A stretch of 64,000 nt of DNA, from assembly GCF_004103695.1 (NCBI RefSeq), contig NZ_CP035280.1, positions 2,852,001 through 2,916,000 on the forward strand, read 5' to 3'. The notes beneath the pieces were generated by a model that had not been told where the DNA came from, did no database searches, and saw only the letters and a list, made by a program, of their open reading frames with translations. This DNA is from Clostridium sp. JN-9 (GTDB lineage: Bacteria > Bacillota > Clostridia > Clostridiales > Clostridiaceae). How positions within the stretch are numbered: position 1 is the stretch's first letter; every line of letters begins with the position of its first letter. Positions 19,462 through 29,618 of the stretch are shown in pieces. The translations under genes were made by a program, and so were the position numbers.

Positions 19462-20064
19462 TCAAAACAATTTAGGAAGTTCCATCACTATATATAATAA
19501 TCCTACAATCATAATTAGTTCCTCAACAAAATTGCCAGCTTTAGAACTTGTTTTATAGGTTATGGGCCACTTTACATTTTTGCTTTTAAAGGGATAAAAA
19601 AGAGGTATGCCTCTATCCGTCATCATGTCACAAATTAAATGCATTCCATAACCAGCTATAAAAGAATATATTAAAAACTGTTTATTATACATATTACCTA
19701 TAAATCCAACAATTAATCCAAACATTATCATACCTGTAATGCTGTGTGTCAAGCCTTTTCTATGAGATGACAGAGCAATAATAAAAAACATTATTGCAAT
19801 TGCTTTCAAAACAGGCTGATGGGCATAAATATAATCATACCATAAAATAATTATACCACTGCAAGTATAAAGTACAATTTTTGTCATTTTGTTTTTAAAT
19901 GGCAGTATATATTTATTTACAATGCTCTTTGGATGATCAATGTCTGGAAGCAGTGACGAAAATATTGCTGTAGCAGCCCCAAGATAGCTGAATTTCCCAG
20001 GTAATTGACTGCATATTGCTATATAAGTAATCATCCCTATTCCTGCATGAGTTTTGCCTTTCAT
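19462..20064 (-). CDS. YdjM/DUF457-family membrane-bound metal-dependent hydrolase
   Basis: 200-aa integral membrane protein with about five hydrophobic segments. The family histidines and acids are in KTHAGIGM, LLPDIDHPKS, SHRKGLTHS and DMMTDRG. In E. coli the YdjM member is LexA-regulated. Its reaction is unknown; phospholipase-like activity is only suspected for the family. It leads the unit ydjM-uvrC-PHP, and a LexA-like box overlaps the start of its transcript. Confidence 0.82.
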   Translation of the reverse strand: MKGKTHAGIGMITYIAICSQLPGKFSYLGAATAIFSSLLPDIDHPKSIVNKYILPFKNKMTKIVLYTCSGIIILWYDYIYAHQPVLKAIAIMFFIIALSSHRKGLTHSITGMIMFGLIVGFIGNMYNKQFLIYSFIAGYGMHLICDMMTDRGIPLFYPFKSKNVKWPITYKTSSKAGNFVEELIMIVGLLYIVMELPKLF

Positions 20065-20091
20065 ATTTTTCTCCTCAAATTAATATTATGT

Positions 20092-20103
20092 AAACATACG
20101 TTC
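20092..20103 (-). promoter_or_regulatory. LexA-box-like operator before ydjM-uvrC
   Basis: Read on the minus strand it is GAACGTATGTTT, seven of eight matches to the Firmicutes LexA core GAAC-N4-GTTC. A TATAAT -10 box lies at 20112-20117, so the operator covers the transcription start. A second copy with the same form precedes the uvrB-uvrA unit. Confidence 0.65.
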
Positions 20104-20152
20104 TCAATAATATTATATCATTTAAATGAAAGGTTTTTGTACTTTATCATAA

Positions 20153-20195
20153 GAAAAAATAAGAAGCTGCATTTTCAAAAGAAATATGCAACTTC
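20153..20195 (-). terminator. Intrinsic terminator of the FHA-ftsW-pbp operon
   Basis: On the minus strand a stem of about 13 pairs (arms 20181-20195 and 20163-20176, one mismatch) is followed by TTATTTTTT. It lies just past the transpeptidase stop codon. Confidence 0.8.
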
Positions 20196-20204
20196 CATTA
20201 AACA

Positions 20205-21632
20205 CTATTTGCCAAATGCTGCAGACATAGTCATTCTGGCAACCCTTGCTGCAGCAATTCCGCCCTGGCCTCCATCTTCTACAATAACAGCCACGGCAAT
20301 TTGAGGATTATCATATGGAGCAAATCCTATAAACCAGGAGTGTGGCGGCGCCTGTGATCCCTCATCATAATGATCAGCTGTACCTGTCTTACCACAAACC
20401 TGAATTCCAGGTATGCTTGCATTAACCCCTGTGCCCTGTTCCACAACAGTTCTCATAAAATCCTTCATTACAGCTGAAGTATCCTTTGAAACAATCTGTC
20501 CAAGAGCTTCAGGAGCTATAGTCTTCACTGCCGCACCTTTATTGGTTGTTACCTGCTGTACTAAATATGGCTTCATCATTACTCCGTCATTTGCAATGGT
20601 GCTGGCTACTAAAGCCATTTCCATAGGACTTGCCAATACAGTACCCTGACCGATGGCACTTTGTGCAATATTACCCTTTTCATAATTTTTCAATGTTGGA
20701 AACTGGCTTTTTGCTATTGCAATTCCATCTGCAGGAATAGATTTATTAAAATAGAATTTTTCTGCTGTACTTTTCAATTTATCATTTCCAAGATCAAGAC
20801 CTAATGTTCCAAATACCACATTGCTGGAATGAACATAAGCATCCTTAAATCCTATATCTCCAAATGATTCACCATTAAAATTGCTTAATGACTCCTTAGA
20901 ATTAAATACCAATTTACCATTGTCAGTAAATGTTCTGTTTTGTATTCCATTGAAATTTTCCAAAGCACTAATAGCTGTTATGGTTTTAAAAGTAGATCCT
21001 GGAGGATATAGTCCCGATGTAGCTCTGTTAATCAATGGTTTATTTTTATCCTGATTTAGGCTCTGCCATATGTTCTCTAAATTATTTGGATCATAGGAAG
21101 GCTTTGATACTACTGCCAGTATCTCTCCAGTCTTAGGATTTAAGGCCACTGCAGCACCTTTATTGTCACCTAGTGCATCATAAGCAGCCTTTTGAATATT
21201 ATAATCCAAGGTTGTCTGCAGATTATCACCTATCTTAGCTTCTGTTTTCCCTTTATTTTTAACAAAACTTTCAACGGTATCCTTAATATCTGTAGACATT
21301 AATTCAGTATCATATTTATTTTCTAATCCTGTTATTCCATACTTTATATTTACATAACCAAGTACATGAGCAAATAAAGGTCCATCAGTGTATGTTCTTT
21401 TTTGAGTTTCAGCATTCACTTTTGTACTTGTAGTTAAAGGTTTTTTATTTCTGTCATATATGGTTCCCCTAAGCACTTCATTTCTTTTAACCCATAACCT
21501 TTTGTTATTGGCATTATTTACTATATTAGGTCCCACAAAAATTTCAAAATATGTTATATAAATAAAAAGCCCTATAAAACAAAGTAAGAATACAAGTAAT
21601 ACCCTTTTTATGTTTTTAGATATATCATTCAT
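20205..21632 (-). CDS. Class B penicillin-binding protein (transpeptidase), PbpA-like
   Basis: Cross-links peptidoglycan at the outer membrane face; 475 aa with one N-terminal membrane helix (about 10-32). The transpeptidase motifs are STFK (Ser213), SSN (269-271) and KTGTAD. The N-terminal non-catalytic module is short, as in the PbpA branch paired with RodA in Actinobacteria and clostridia rather than large PBP2. It starts one base after the ftsW/rodA gene, with its ribosome site inside that gene, so the polymerase and transpeptidase are almost certainly made together. The FHA gene upstream completes a set resembling the actinobacterial fhaB-rodA-pbpA cluster. Confidence 0.92.
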   Translation of the reverse strand: MNDISKNIKRVLLVFLLCFIGLFIYITYFEIFVGPNIVNNANNKRLWVKRNEVLRGTIYDRNKKPLTTSTKVNAETQKRTYTDGPLFAHVLGYVNIKYGITGLENKYDTELMSTDIKDTVESFVKNKGKTEAKIGDNLQTTLDYNIQKAAYDALGDNKGAAVALNPKTGEILAVVSKPSYDPNNLENIWQSLNQDKNKPLINRATSGLYPPGSTFKTITAISALENFNGIQNRTFTDNGKLVFNSKESLSNFNGESFGDIGFKDAYVHSSNVVFGTLGLDLGNDKLKSTAEKFYFNKSIPADGIAIAKSQFPTLKNYEKGNIAQSAIGQGTVLASPMEMALVASTIANDGVMMKPYLVQQVTTNKGAAVKTIAPEALGQIVSKDTSAVMKDFMRTVVEQGTGVNASIPGIQVCGKTGTADHYDEGSQAPPHSWFIGFAPYDNPQIAVAVIVEDGGQGGIAAARVARMTMSAAFGK

Positions 21633-21633
21633 A

Positions 21634-22908
21634 TTATCTACCCTCTTCTGATATCTTCTGGATTATTGCTAAAGCAAAAAAGGTAATCATCATAGAGCTT
21701 CCTCCATAGCTTACCAAAGGCAATGTAATTCCAGTTAAAGGAATCATGTTTATAACTCCTCCTACTATAACCAGTACCTGTGCTGCAATCATGGAACTAT
21801 AACCAACTGCTACTAATCTTGAAAATTCATTTTCTACATATACTGCTGCCCTCATACATCTGTAGAATAGTAAGAAAAATATTATAAGTATAGCAAACCC
21901 AACAAGGATGCCCATTTCCTCACAAATTGATGAAAATATAAAATCCGTAGCATTTACAGGAACATATTCAGGATGCCCTAAACCCAGCCCTGTTCCTGTA
22001 AGTCCCCCTGATGCAATTTGTAACATAGATTGAACTATCTGATAACCCTTGTCATTGGCATAAGGCCATGGATTCTGCCATATGAGAACTCTAAGCCTTA
22101 CATGATCAAAAAGCTTGTAGCTTATCACAGAACCTACTGCAAATAATATAAAACATGTAAAGACATATTTAAACTTAGATGTTGCAATATACAGCATTGT
22201 TATGGATATTGCAAAAAATATAAGGGCTGATCCCAAATCCTTTTGAAGTACCATAAACCCAAGAGTTATCATTACAACTATAGCTGGTTCTATAAGCTGC
22301 TTAAAGTTTTTGTAATTATTTAAAGCCGAGGCTAAATAAGCTACTAAAAACAGTTTCGCAAATTCCGAGGGCTGAAAACTTACCCCGCCTATATACACCC
22401 AGTTTTTTGATCCATAAACTTCAGTACCTATTAACATAGACATACTAGCAAAAATCAATGTGAATACAAGATAAACATATTTGTACTTAACAAAACCTTT
22501 AAAGCTTGGTAGCAGTACAACTATAAGTATGTATCCTGTAACTCCCAGTGCAAACCAAACTATCTGTTTTATTGCATATGAAGTTGCAGGTCTTGGATAT
22601 TTTGCTTTATTCATTACATCTGTTCTGTGAAGCAGATCATTTAAAATATCCAGTCTGTAAAGCATAACTAAGCCAAGCACTGCTAAAATACATGCAAATA
22701 AAAATATGTACTTATCTCCATCTGGGAAGAATCTTCTAATTACAAAAAAAGAATATCCTATGAGGACACATATAATTACACCAAGTACAATGGCTCTTTT
22801 ATCAAATGTCTGCTTATCATTAATAAAAGCCAGATTTAAAAAGCATACCATACACAATAAAAAGGTAAGAAAAAGAAGTTTTAATTCATCCCTTTTGGTA
22901 TCATACAT
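21634..22908 (-). CDS. FtsW/RodA/SpoVE-family peptidoglycan glycosyltransferase
   Basis: SEDS-family polymerase that elongates glycan strands from lipid II; 424 aa with about ten to twelve membrane helices. Signature segments are VYIGGVSFQPSEFAK, QKDLGSALIF, GLGLGHPEYVPVNATDFIFS and LPLVSYGGSSM. Pairing with a PbpA-type transpeptidase argues for an elongation or sporulation role rather than septal FtsW, but sequence reading cannot decide. It begins 12 bases after the FHA gene and ends one base before the transpeptidase. Confidence 0.93.
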   Translation of the reverse strand: MYDTKRDELKLLFLTFLLCMVCFLNLAFINDKQTFDKRAIVLGVIICVLIGYSFFVIRRFFPDGDKYIFLFACILAVLGLVMLYRLDILNDLLHRTDVMNKAKYPRPATSYAIKQIVWFALGVTGYILIVVLLPSFKGFVKYKYVYLVFTLIFASMSMLIGTEVYGSKNWVYIGGVSFQPSEFAKLFLVAYLASALNNYKNFKQLIEPAIVVMITLGFMVLQKDLGSALIFFAISITMLYIATSKFKYVFTCFILFAVGSVISYKLFDHVRLRVLIWQNPWPYANDKGYQIVQSMLQIASGGLTGTGLGLGHPEYVPVNATDFIFSSICEEMGILVGFAILIIFFLLFYRCMRAAVYVENEFSRLVAVGYSSMIAAQVLVIVGGVINMIPLTGITLPLVSYGGSSMMITFFALAIIQKISEEGR

Positions 22909-22920
22909 AAAATCACTATC

Positions 22921-23352
22921 CTATCCTATTACTTTAAATGTAGTGCTTCCAACTTTAATTTCATCTCCGCTGTTGATCAATGCAGTACCTGAAATTCTTT
23001 TGTTATTAATTAGTGTCCCATTAGTACTGCCCAGATCCTCAACGAATATTTCTCCATTTCTATGAAATATTTTCAAATGATGAGAGGATACATATGGATC
23101 ATCTAAAATTATGAGATTATCCTGTTTTCTGCCTATGGTAATGTCTCCTTGAATAGGAACTACTCCGCCCTTTTTCAGGTTTGAAGGGGTTTCACAATAT
23201 AATATTTCAAGTCCCAGTGTTTTTCTTCTAATCTTTCTTCTTCCTCCGTTTTTTACATCTTTATACATAATTCTAAGTGCTGTAAGAATAATTATATAAA
23301 CAATACCGATAATTATTATTTTGAAAATTAGACTTAGTTTACTTAAATCCAT
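22921..23352 (-). CDS. Membrane-anchored FHA-domain protein
   Basis: 143 aa: one membrane helix (about 8-27), a basic linker (GGRRKIRRKTLG), then an FHA domain (about 68-140) with GRKQDN, SSHHLKI and DLGSTNGT. FHA domains bind phosphothreonine, so the gene is likely a phosphorylation-responsive scaffold for the SEDS-PBP pair encoded next, as FhaB/FipA is in mycobacteria. No Ser/Thr kinase gene is in the window. First gene of the three-gene operon. Confidence 0.88.
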   Translation of the reverse strand: MDLSKLSLIFKIIIIGIVYIIILTALRIMYKDVKNGGRRKIRRKTLGLEILYCETPSNLKKGGVVPIQGDITIGRKQDNLIILDDPYVSSHHLKIFHRNGEIFVEDLGSTNGTLINNKRISGTALINSGDEIKVGSTTFKVIG

Positions 23353-23404
23353 TTAACCACCTACTCATCCAAATTATTTATGTACAAATAATAATCATTT
23401 AAAA

Positions 23405-23433
23405 GACTAGCATATTTTTACTTTATGCTAGTC
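23405..23433 (-). terminator. Terminator of uvrA
   Basis: GACTAGCATA and TATGCTAGTC form a perfect 10-bp stem with a 9-base loop. On the minus strand it is followed by TTTT, and it lies just past the uvrA stop codon. Confidence 0.75.
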
Positions 23434-23442
23434 TACAAACAA

Positions 23443-26265
23443 TTATAACATCTTTTTTAAATATTGTCCTGTGTATGACTTTTTATTTTTTGCTATTTGT
23501 TCCGGAGTACCAGTACATATAATATTCCCTCCATTTTCTCCGCCTTCAGGGCCTAAGTCTATTATATTATCCGCACATTTTATTACATCCAGATTGTGTT
23601 CAATTACAACCACTGTGTTTCCTGCATCAACTAGTCTTTGAAGTATTCCAATGAGTCTGTTTACATCATCAGAGTGAAGTCCTGTGGTAGGTTCATCTAA
23701 AATGTAAAAAGTTCTTCCAGTACTTCTCTTAGACAGCTCATAGGCTAGTTTTATTCTTTGTGCTTCTCCTCCTGAAAGCTGTGTAGATGGCTGACCTAGT
23801 TTTACATATCCAAGTCCAACATCCAGAAGAGTCTGAAGCTTATTTTTTATTCTTGGAAGGTTCTCAAAGAATTTACATGCTTCTTCTACAGTCATATTCA
23901 GAACTTCATCAATATTTTTACCTTTGTATTTTACCTCTAAAGTTTCTCTGTTATACCTTTTTCCTTTACAAACTTCACAAGGCACATATACATCTGAAAG
24001 AAACTGCATTTCTATTTTAATAATGCCGTCTCCTCTGCAGGCCTCACATCTCCCTCCTTTTACATTAAAACTGAATCTTCCGGGCTTATAGCCTCTCATC
24101 TTTGATTCTACAGTTGAGGCAAATACTTCTCTTATTAAATCAAAAACCCCGGTATATGTAGCTGGATTTGATCTGGGAGTTCTTCCAATAGGGCTTTGAT
24201 TTATATCAATAATTTTATCAATATTTTCAATTCCCTTAATTTCCTTATGTGCTCCAGGGTTGTCTCTTGATCCATTAAGCTTTTTATTTAAACCCTTATA
24301 CAAAATTCCATTTACTAAAGTACTTTTACCTGAGCCTGACACTCCTGTTACACAATTGAAAACACCCATTGGAAATTTTACGGATATATTCTTTAAGTTA
24401 TTTTCTTTGGCACCTATTACTTCTATAAATTTATCACCAATTTTTCTTCTTTCCTTTGGTACTTCAATTTTTTTTGCACCGCTGAGATATTGTCCTGTAA
24501 TAGAGTTTTTATTTTTTATAATATCCTCCAGAGGACCTGCTGCAACAACTTCTCCGCCATGTTCTCCAGCCCCGGGGCCAATATCTACAATATAATCTGC
24601 TGCTCTCATAGTGTCTTCATCATGTTCAACTACTATAAGGGAATTTCCAAGATCCCTAAGATGTTTTAATGTGGCTATAAGTTTATCATTATCTCTTTGA
24701 TGAAGTCCAATGCTTGGTTCATCTAAAATATACAAAACCCCTACCAAACTAGAGCCTATCTGTGTGGCAAGTCTTATTCTTTGGGCTTCTCCTCCTGATA
24801 ATGTTCCTGCTGTCCTTGAAAGGTTTAAATAATCCAGTCCTACATCAATTAAAAATTTTAATCTGCTTTCTATTTCCTTTAATATCTGTGAGCTTATTAT
24901 TTTGTTCTTTTCTGACAGGTGGATTTTCTTTAAATATTCATATTCATCTCTTACACTCATACTGCAGAATTCAAATATGTTTTTATCACCAACAGTAACT
25001 GCTAAAACTTCTGGTTTTAGTCTGGCACCTTTACACTTTGGGCATGGATTATTACTCATATAATTTTCAATTTCAGCTTTAATATAATCTGAATTTGTTT
25101 CCATATATCTTCTTTTTAAACTATTTATAATTCCTTCAAAAGCATGGTCAAATTCCATGGTACCGCCTTCACGAGAATAATTAACCCTGATTTTCTCACC
25201 TTTTAGTCCATATAAAAGCATGTCTATAATTTCAGGCTTAAGCTTTTTTATAGGAGTATTCAAGCTGAATTTATATTTCTTAGATAATGCTTTTAGTATG
25301 CTGAATGTCCAGGAATCTTCGTTTTGTACAGTATTTGCCCATGGTATTATTGCACCCTCTGATATACTTTTACTCCTATCTGGAATAATTAATTTTTCAT
25401 CAATTTCAAGCAAAGTTCCCAGTCCATCACAGGTATCACATTTTCCAAATGGAGTGTTAAAAGAAAACATCCTTGGAGTAAGCTCCTCAATGCTTATGCC
25501 ACAGTCCGGACATGCAAACTTTTCACTGAAGATCATATCATTCCCATCAATTACGTTAACTACTACAGTGCCATCAGCTAATTTTAATGCAGCTTCTAAG
25601 GAATCTGCTATTCTCCCTCTGATGTCAGGCTTTACTGCAATTCTGTCAACTACTGCTTCAATAGTATGTTTTTTATTTTTCTCAAGTGATATTTCATCTT
25701 CATCAAAGTCTATGATTTCTCCATCAATTCTGGCTCTTACATACCCATTTTTTCTTATACTTTCTAATACCTTTGTATGCTCCCCTTTTCTTTGTCTTAC
25801 AATAGGAGCAAGAATCTGAATTTTAGTTCTTTCCGGCAGCATTAATATACGATCTACCATTTGGTCCACAGTCTGCTGCTTAATTTCTTTGCCGCACTTA
25901 GGACAATGTGGTATTCCAATCCTGGCATACAGCAATCTTAAATAGTCATATATTTCTGTAACAGTTCCAACAGTAGATCTTGGATTTCTGCTGGTTGTTT
26001 TTTGGTCAATAGATATTGCTGGAGACAATCCATCAATGGAATCCACATCAGGTTTATTCATTTGTCCTAAAAACTGTCTTGCATAAGCTGACAGTGATTC
26101 CATATATCTTCTTTGCCCCTCTGCATATAATGTGTCAAAGGCCAAAGATGATTTGCCTGAACCTGAAAGTCCTGTAAATACAACGAACTTATCTCTTGGT
26201 ATTTCCAGACTTACATTTTTTAAGTTGTGGACCCTTGCACCTTTTATTACGATTTTATCCCTCAT
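23443..26265 (-). CDS. uvrA: Excinuclease ABC subunit A
   Basis: DNA-damage sensor of nucleotide excision repair; 940 aa, the usual size. Two ABC ATPase modules have Walker [15 protein letters not shown] near the start and [10 protein letters not shown] near residue 640, each with a LSGGEAQRI signature. The structural zinc module is CEACRGDG with [10 protein letters not shown]; a second cysteine set (CPDCG, CDTCDG) lies in the first half. It follows uvrB by 39 bases and closes the ctpB-minJ-uvrB-uvrA run with a terminator. Confidence 0.97.
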   Translation of the reverse strand: MRDKIVIKGARVHNLKNVSLEIPRDKFVVFTGLSGSGKSSLAFDTLYAEGQRRYMESLSAYARQFLGQMNKPDVDSIDGLSPAISIDQKTTSRNPRSTVGTVTEIYDYLRLLYARIGIPHCPKCGKEIKQQTVDQMVDRILMLPERTKIQILAPIVRQRKGEHTKVLESIRKNGYVRARIDGEIIDFDEDEISLEKNKKHTIEAVVDRIAVKPDIRGRIADSLEAALKLADGTVVVNVIDGNDMIFSEKFACPDCGISIEELTPRMFSFNTPFGKCDTCDGLGTLLEIDEKLIIPDRSKSISEGAIIPWANTVQNEDSWTFSILKALSKKYKFSLNTPIKKLKPEIIDMLLYGLKGEKIRVNYSREGGTMEFDHAFEGIINSLKRRYMETNSDYIKAEIENYMSNNPCPKCKGARLKPEVLAVTVGDKNIFEFCSMSVRDEYEYLKKIHLSEKNKIISSQILKEIESRLKFLIDVGLDYLNLSRTAGTLSGGEAQRIRLATQIGSSLVGVLYILDEPSIGLHQRDNDKLIATLKHLRDLGNSLIVVEHDEDTMRAADYIVDIGPGAGEHGGEVVAAGPLEDIIKNKNSITGQYLSGAKKIEVPKERRKIGDKFIEVIGAKENNLKNISVKFPMGVFNCVTGVSGSGKSTLVNGILYKGLNKKLNGSRDNPGAHKEIKGIENIDKIIDINQSPIGRTPRSNPATYTGVFDLIREVFASTVESKMRGYKPGRFSFNVKGGRCEACRGDGIIKIEMQFLSDVYVPCEVCKGKRYNRETLEVKYKGKNIDEVLNMTVEEACKFFENLPRIKNKLQTLLDVGLGYVKLGQPSTQLSGGEAQRIKLAYELSKRSTGRTFYILDEPTTGLHSDDVNRLIGILQRLVDAGNTVVVIEHNLDVIKCADNIIDLGPEGGENGGNIICTGTPEQIAKNKKSYTGQYLKKML

Positions 26266-26304
26266 TAATTCTCATTTCACTCCTTCGTATTTATGCAATT
26301 ATAT

Positions 26305-28284
26305 TTATTTAAGTTTCTTTTTTAATTTAAAAATCATGTCCCTCAGTTCTCCAGCCCTCTCAAATTGGAGATCCTTGGCTGCCTGTTTCATTTCTTCTTC
26401 GTATTTATTTATTAAAGCCTGTATATCATTAGTATTGGCTTTAATTGCCTCTTCTAAACTATCATACCGCTCAGTATTTTCCTCAACCTTCAATGGCTCT
26501 ATTACATCCCTGATTTCTTTTACAATTGTCTTTGGAGTAATGTTGTGTTCTTTATTATACTGCATTTGAATTTTTCTTCTTCTGTTTGTCTCCCTTATGG
26601 CCTTATCCATGGATTTTGTTATATTATCTCCATACATTATAACCTTGCTCTCAGAGTTTCTTGCAGCTCTTCCTATAGTTTGTATTAATGAAGTTTCCGA
26701 TCTTAAAAAGCCTTCTTTATCAGCGTCTAATATTGCTACAAGAGCTACTTCAGGAATATCAAGTCCCTCTCTTAAAAGGTTTATACCTATAAGAATATCA
26801 AACTTGCCCTTTCTTAAATCCTTTATTATTTTCATTCTTTCAATGGTATCTATATCCGAATGCAGATATGCAGCCTTTAGGTTCATTTCTTTAAAATAAC
26901 TGGTTAGATCCTCTGCCATTTTTTTCGTCAGTGTAGTAACTAAAATTCTAAAGCCCTTTTTTATTGTTTCATTTATCTGAGCATATAAATCATCAATCTG
27001 CCCCTTTACAGGTTTAACAATTATTTCAGGATCAAGCAGTCCTGTAGGCCTTATTATCTGCTGCGCAATATTTGTTGAATGATCAAGTTCATATGGACCA
27101 GGTGTGGCACTTACAAACAGAACCTGATTAATCTTTCCCTCAAATTCATTAAATTTTAAAGGCCTATTATCATAAGCAGAAGGTAATCTAAACCCATATT
27201 CAACTAAAGAATCCTTTCTTGATCTGTCCCCGGCAAACATTGCCCTTACCTGGGGCAGTGTAACATGGCTTTCATCTATGAATAAAAGAAAATCCTTTGG
27301 AAAATAGTCTATTAAAGTTTGGGGAGGAGATCCAGGTTCCCTTCCGTCTAATATTCTGGAATAATTCTCAATTCCACTGCAGTACCCTACTTCTCTTATC
27401 ATTTCAATATCAAAATTTGTTCTCTGTTTTAATCTTTGAGCCTCTAAAAGTTTATCTTGAGAAGTTAGCTCTCTTACTCTGTATTCTAATTCCTCTTCTA
27501 TTTTTGTAATAGCAGCCTCCAGCTTTTCCTTAGAAGTTGCAAAGTGAGATGCAGGAGTTATTAAAGCATGTTCCCTAATGCCTAATATTTTTCCTGTTAG
27601 GACATCAAACTCTTTAATTTTATCAATTTCATCTCCAAAAAACTCCACCCTTATAGCTGTACTGGAAGATGAAGCAGGAAAAATGTCAAGTACATCCCCT
27701 CTTACTCTGAAAGTACCTCTTACAAAATTAATGTCATTTCTTTCATACTGTATTTCTACTAATCTTTTTACTATCTTATCTCTGTCCTTTACCATTCCCC
27801 GCCTTAGAGAAATGGTAAGCTTTTTATATTCTTCAGGGTTACCTAATCCATATATACATGAAACTGAAGCTACAACAATCACATCATTTCTTTCAAGCAG
27901 GGCTGATGTGGCTGAATGTCTCAGTTTATCTATTTCATCATTAATTGAGGCATCTTTTTCTATATAAGTATCAGTTTGAGCAACATAAGCTTCGGGCTGA
28001 TAGTAATCATAATAAGAAACAAAATATTCTACACAATTTTCAGGGAAAAACTCTCTGAATTCTGAGCACAGCTGAGCAGCTAAAGTTTTATTATGTGCTA
28101 ATACTAATGTCGGCTTTTGAACTTTTTCAATAATATTTGCCATGGTAAAGGTCTTCCCTGAACCAGTTACGCCTAATAAGGTCTGAAATTTATTCCCATT
28201 TAAAAAGCCATTTGAAATATTGTCAATTGCCTCAGGCTGATCTCCAGTTGGTTTATATTGTGAATGTATCTTAAATACTCCCAT
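26305..28284 (-). CDS. uvrB: Excinuclease ABC subunit B
   Basis: Helicase-like damage verifier that loads UvrC; 659 aa. Walker A is [12 protein letters not shown], the beta-hairpin region is [10 protein letters not shown], helicase motifs include [11 protein letters not shown] and IGRAARN, and a C-terminal UVR domain ([20 protein letters not shown]) matches the one in UvrC. The chosen ATG ([12 protein letters not shown]) follows AAGGA by eight bases and sits one base past the minJ-like stop; an ATG three codons earlier overlaps that gene. Confidence 0.96.
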   Translation of the reverse strand: MGVFKIHSQYKPTGDQPEAIDNISNGFLNGNKFQTLLGVTGSGKTFTMANIIEKVQKPTLVLAHNKTLAAQLCSEFREFFPENCVEYFVSYYDYYQPEAYVAQTDTYIEKDASINDEIDKLRHSATSALLERNDVIVVASVSCIYGLGNPEEYKKLTISLRRGMVKDRDKIVKRLVEIQYERNDINFVRGTFRVRGDVLDIFPASSSSTAIRVEFFGDEIDKIKEFDVLTGKILGIREHALITPASHFATSKEKLEAAITKIEEELEYRVRELTSQDKLLEAQRLKQRTNFDIEMIREVGYCSGIENYSRILDGREPGSPPQTLIDYFPKDFLLFIDESHVTLPQVRAMFAGDRSRKDSLVEYGFRLPSAYDNRPLKFNEFEGKINQVLFVSATPGPYELDHSTNIAQQIIRPTGLLDPEIIVKPVKGQIDDLYAQINETIKKGFRILVTTLTKKMAEDLTSYFKEMNLKAAYLHSDIDTIERMKIIKDLRKGKFDILIGINLLREGLDIPEVALVAILDADKEGFLRSETSLIQTIGRAARNSESKVIMYGDNITKSMDKAIRETNRRRKIQMQYNKEHNITPKTIVKEIRDVIEPLKVEENTERYDSLEEAIKANTNDIQALINKYEEEMKQAAKDLQFERAGELRDMIFKLKKKLK

Positions 28285-28285
28285 A

Positions 28286-29575
28286 TTAATCATCCTTATT
28301 TTTCTTTTTTATTTTATCCAGAATATCCTGAAATTTATTGTTTTCCAGTTTAACAACGGTACTTCCCTTAGGAAGATTTCTAGGCACAAATACAATGCCT
28401 AATCTTTTAGTATTATTTAAGTGGTTATAGTTTAAATCTTTTATAATATTGTTACTTTTTTTAACCTTTAATTCCACAAAGTTTGTAAAATCCCTTAGCT
28501 GATTCATAATTTCGTCATCTTCATAAATTTCTCTGCCATTTATTCCGAGTATCTTGTCCCCGCTTTCCAAACCCATTTCAGATGCAGGAGATTTGGGTAT
28601 TACATCCAGAACAACTATTCCTTCATCATCACTTACATATTTAGATTTTCTTGTAAACTCCAGTGAACTCTCATAGTTCAGCATAATCTCATGGGCTGTT
28701 GGTGCAAAAATAAGAACAAGCAGCTTAAAATAAATATTTATCACTGACAATTGAGCCAGAATAAACAAAACAATACTATAAATAATTATTGAAATTCCAG
28801 AAGAAGTCACTTTTTCAGTTTTTGTTTTAGTAAAAGTTATACTTGAATACCCTATGACCCCGTAAAAAGGTATCAGTATTTCAACAGCATCCCTAAGTAC
28901 GCTGCCTGGAACTGATGTATTTATCAATGGCCACCAGGATGGCATTGGTGCAGTAGTTCCCCCTGCTATGGATTTGCTGCTGAGCATAATAATTAAAGCT
29001 ATAGGCATAATCCAATACCTTTGAAAAGCAAATCCTCCTATAATTTTATTATCTCTGCTTGTAAATACAGGTATATATCCAGTGTCTCCATCAATAATTA
29101 CTAAAAACCCTTCAATAAAATGCAGTACTGCAACCATTGTCATTAACGCAGTGACATCTATTTTTAGAAAATCTAAATTTGGAATTTTTAAAATTACTGA
29201 CAGCTGGCTTAAAATAAGGCTCAGAAGTCCAATAGAAGCTCCCGAATATGCAAAGCACATAAATCTCGGGCTTACAAACATGAAGATAATAGAAATCAGA
29301 AAAATTAAGTCTACAGATGAATTTTCATCAAAAACTATACCTAAGTAAGACATAATTATACTGGCAGCTGTTCCGGCAAATATTCCTATTACAACTTGAG
29401 ATATTGTCAATTCAAAGGGAGAGATTAAACTCTCTCCCATTATCATCCTCTGCATTGTCGTTGTCTTTTTATTTTGTCTATAAAGCATAAAGGCTAAAAT
29501 TGCAAGAAATAGAACTAAATAGGGCTCAGTTAATGCATATGCTATAGACTTTAACGTATATACTAATATATTCAT
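28286..29575 (-). CDS. minJ: Polytopic membrane protein with C-terminal PDZ domain, MinJ-like
   Basis: 429 aa: about seven to eight membrane helices over the first 300 residues, then a PDZ domain (about 315-385, with [20 protein letters not shown]). Bacillus MinJ (YvjD) has this layout and sits in the same ftsEX-ctpB-minJ-uvrBA neighbourhood; there it links DivIVA to MinCD at the poles. Sequence resemblance to MinJ was not measured, so the name rests on architecture plus synteny. The start used is the internal ATG (MNILVYTLK) preceded by GAGGGG; an earlier start has no ribosome site. It lies 43 bases after the protease gene and ends one base before uvrB. Confidence 0.72.
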   Translation of the reverse strand: MNILVYTLKSIAYALTEPYLVLFLAILAFMLYRQNKKTTTMQRMIMGESLISPFELTISQVVIGIFAGTAASIIMSYLGIVFDENSSVDLIFLISIIFMFVSPRFMCFAYSGASIGLLSLILSQLSVILKIPNLDFLKIDVTALMTMVAVLHFIEGFLVIIDGDTGYIPVFTSRDNKIIGGFAFQRYWIMPIALIIMLSSKSIAGGTTAPMPSWWPLINTSVPGSVLRDAVEILIPFYGVIGYSSITFTKTKTEKVTSSGISIIIYSIVLFILAQLSVINIYFKLLVLIFAPTAHEIMLNYESSLEFTRKSKYVSDDEGIVVLDVIPKSPASEMGLESGDKILGINGREIYEDDEIMNQLRDFTNFVELKVKKSNNIIKDLNYNHLNNTKRLGIVFVPRNLPKGSTVVKLENNKFQDILDKIKKKNKDD

Positions 29576-29618
29576 TAAAAATATTCCCCTCTCTGCCCTG
29601 TATGTGATAAACAAACAC

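Noticed and set aside
22706-23065. Long plus-strand frame over ftsW and the FHA gene
   Set aside because: It is the antisense of two well-supported genes, lacks a ribosome site and has no recognisable domain.
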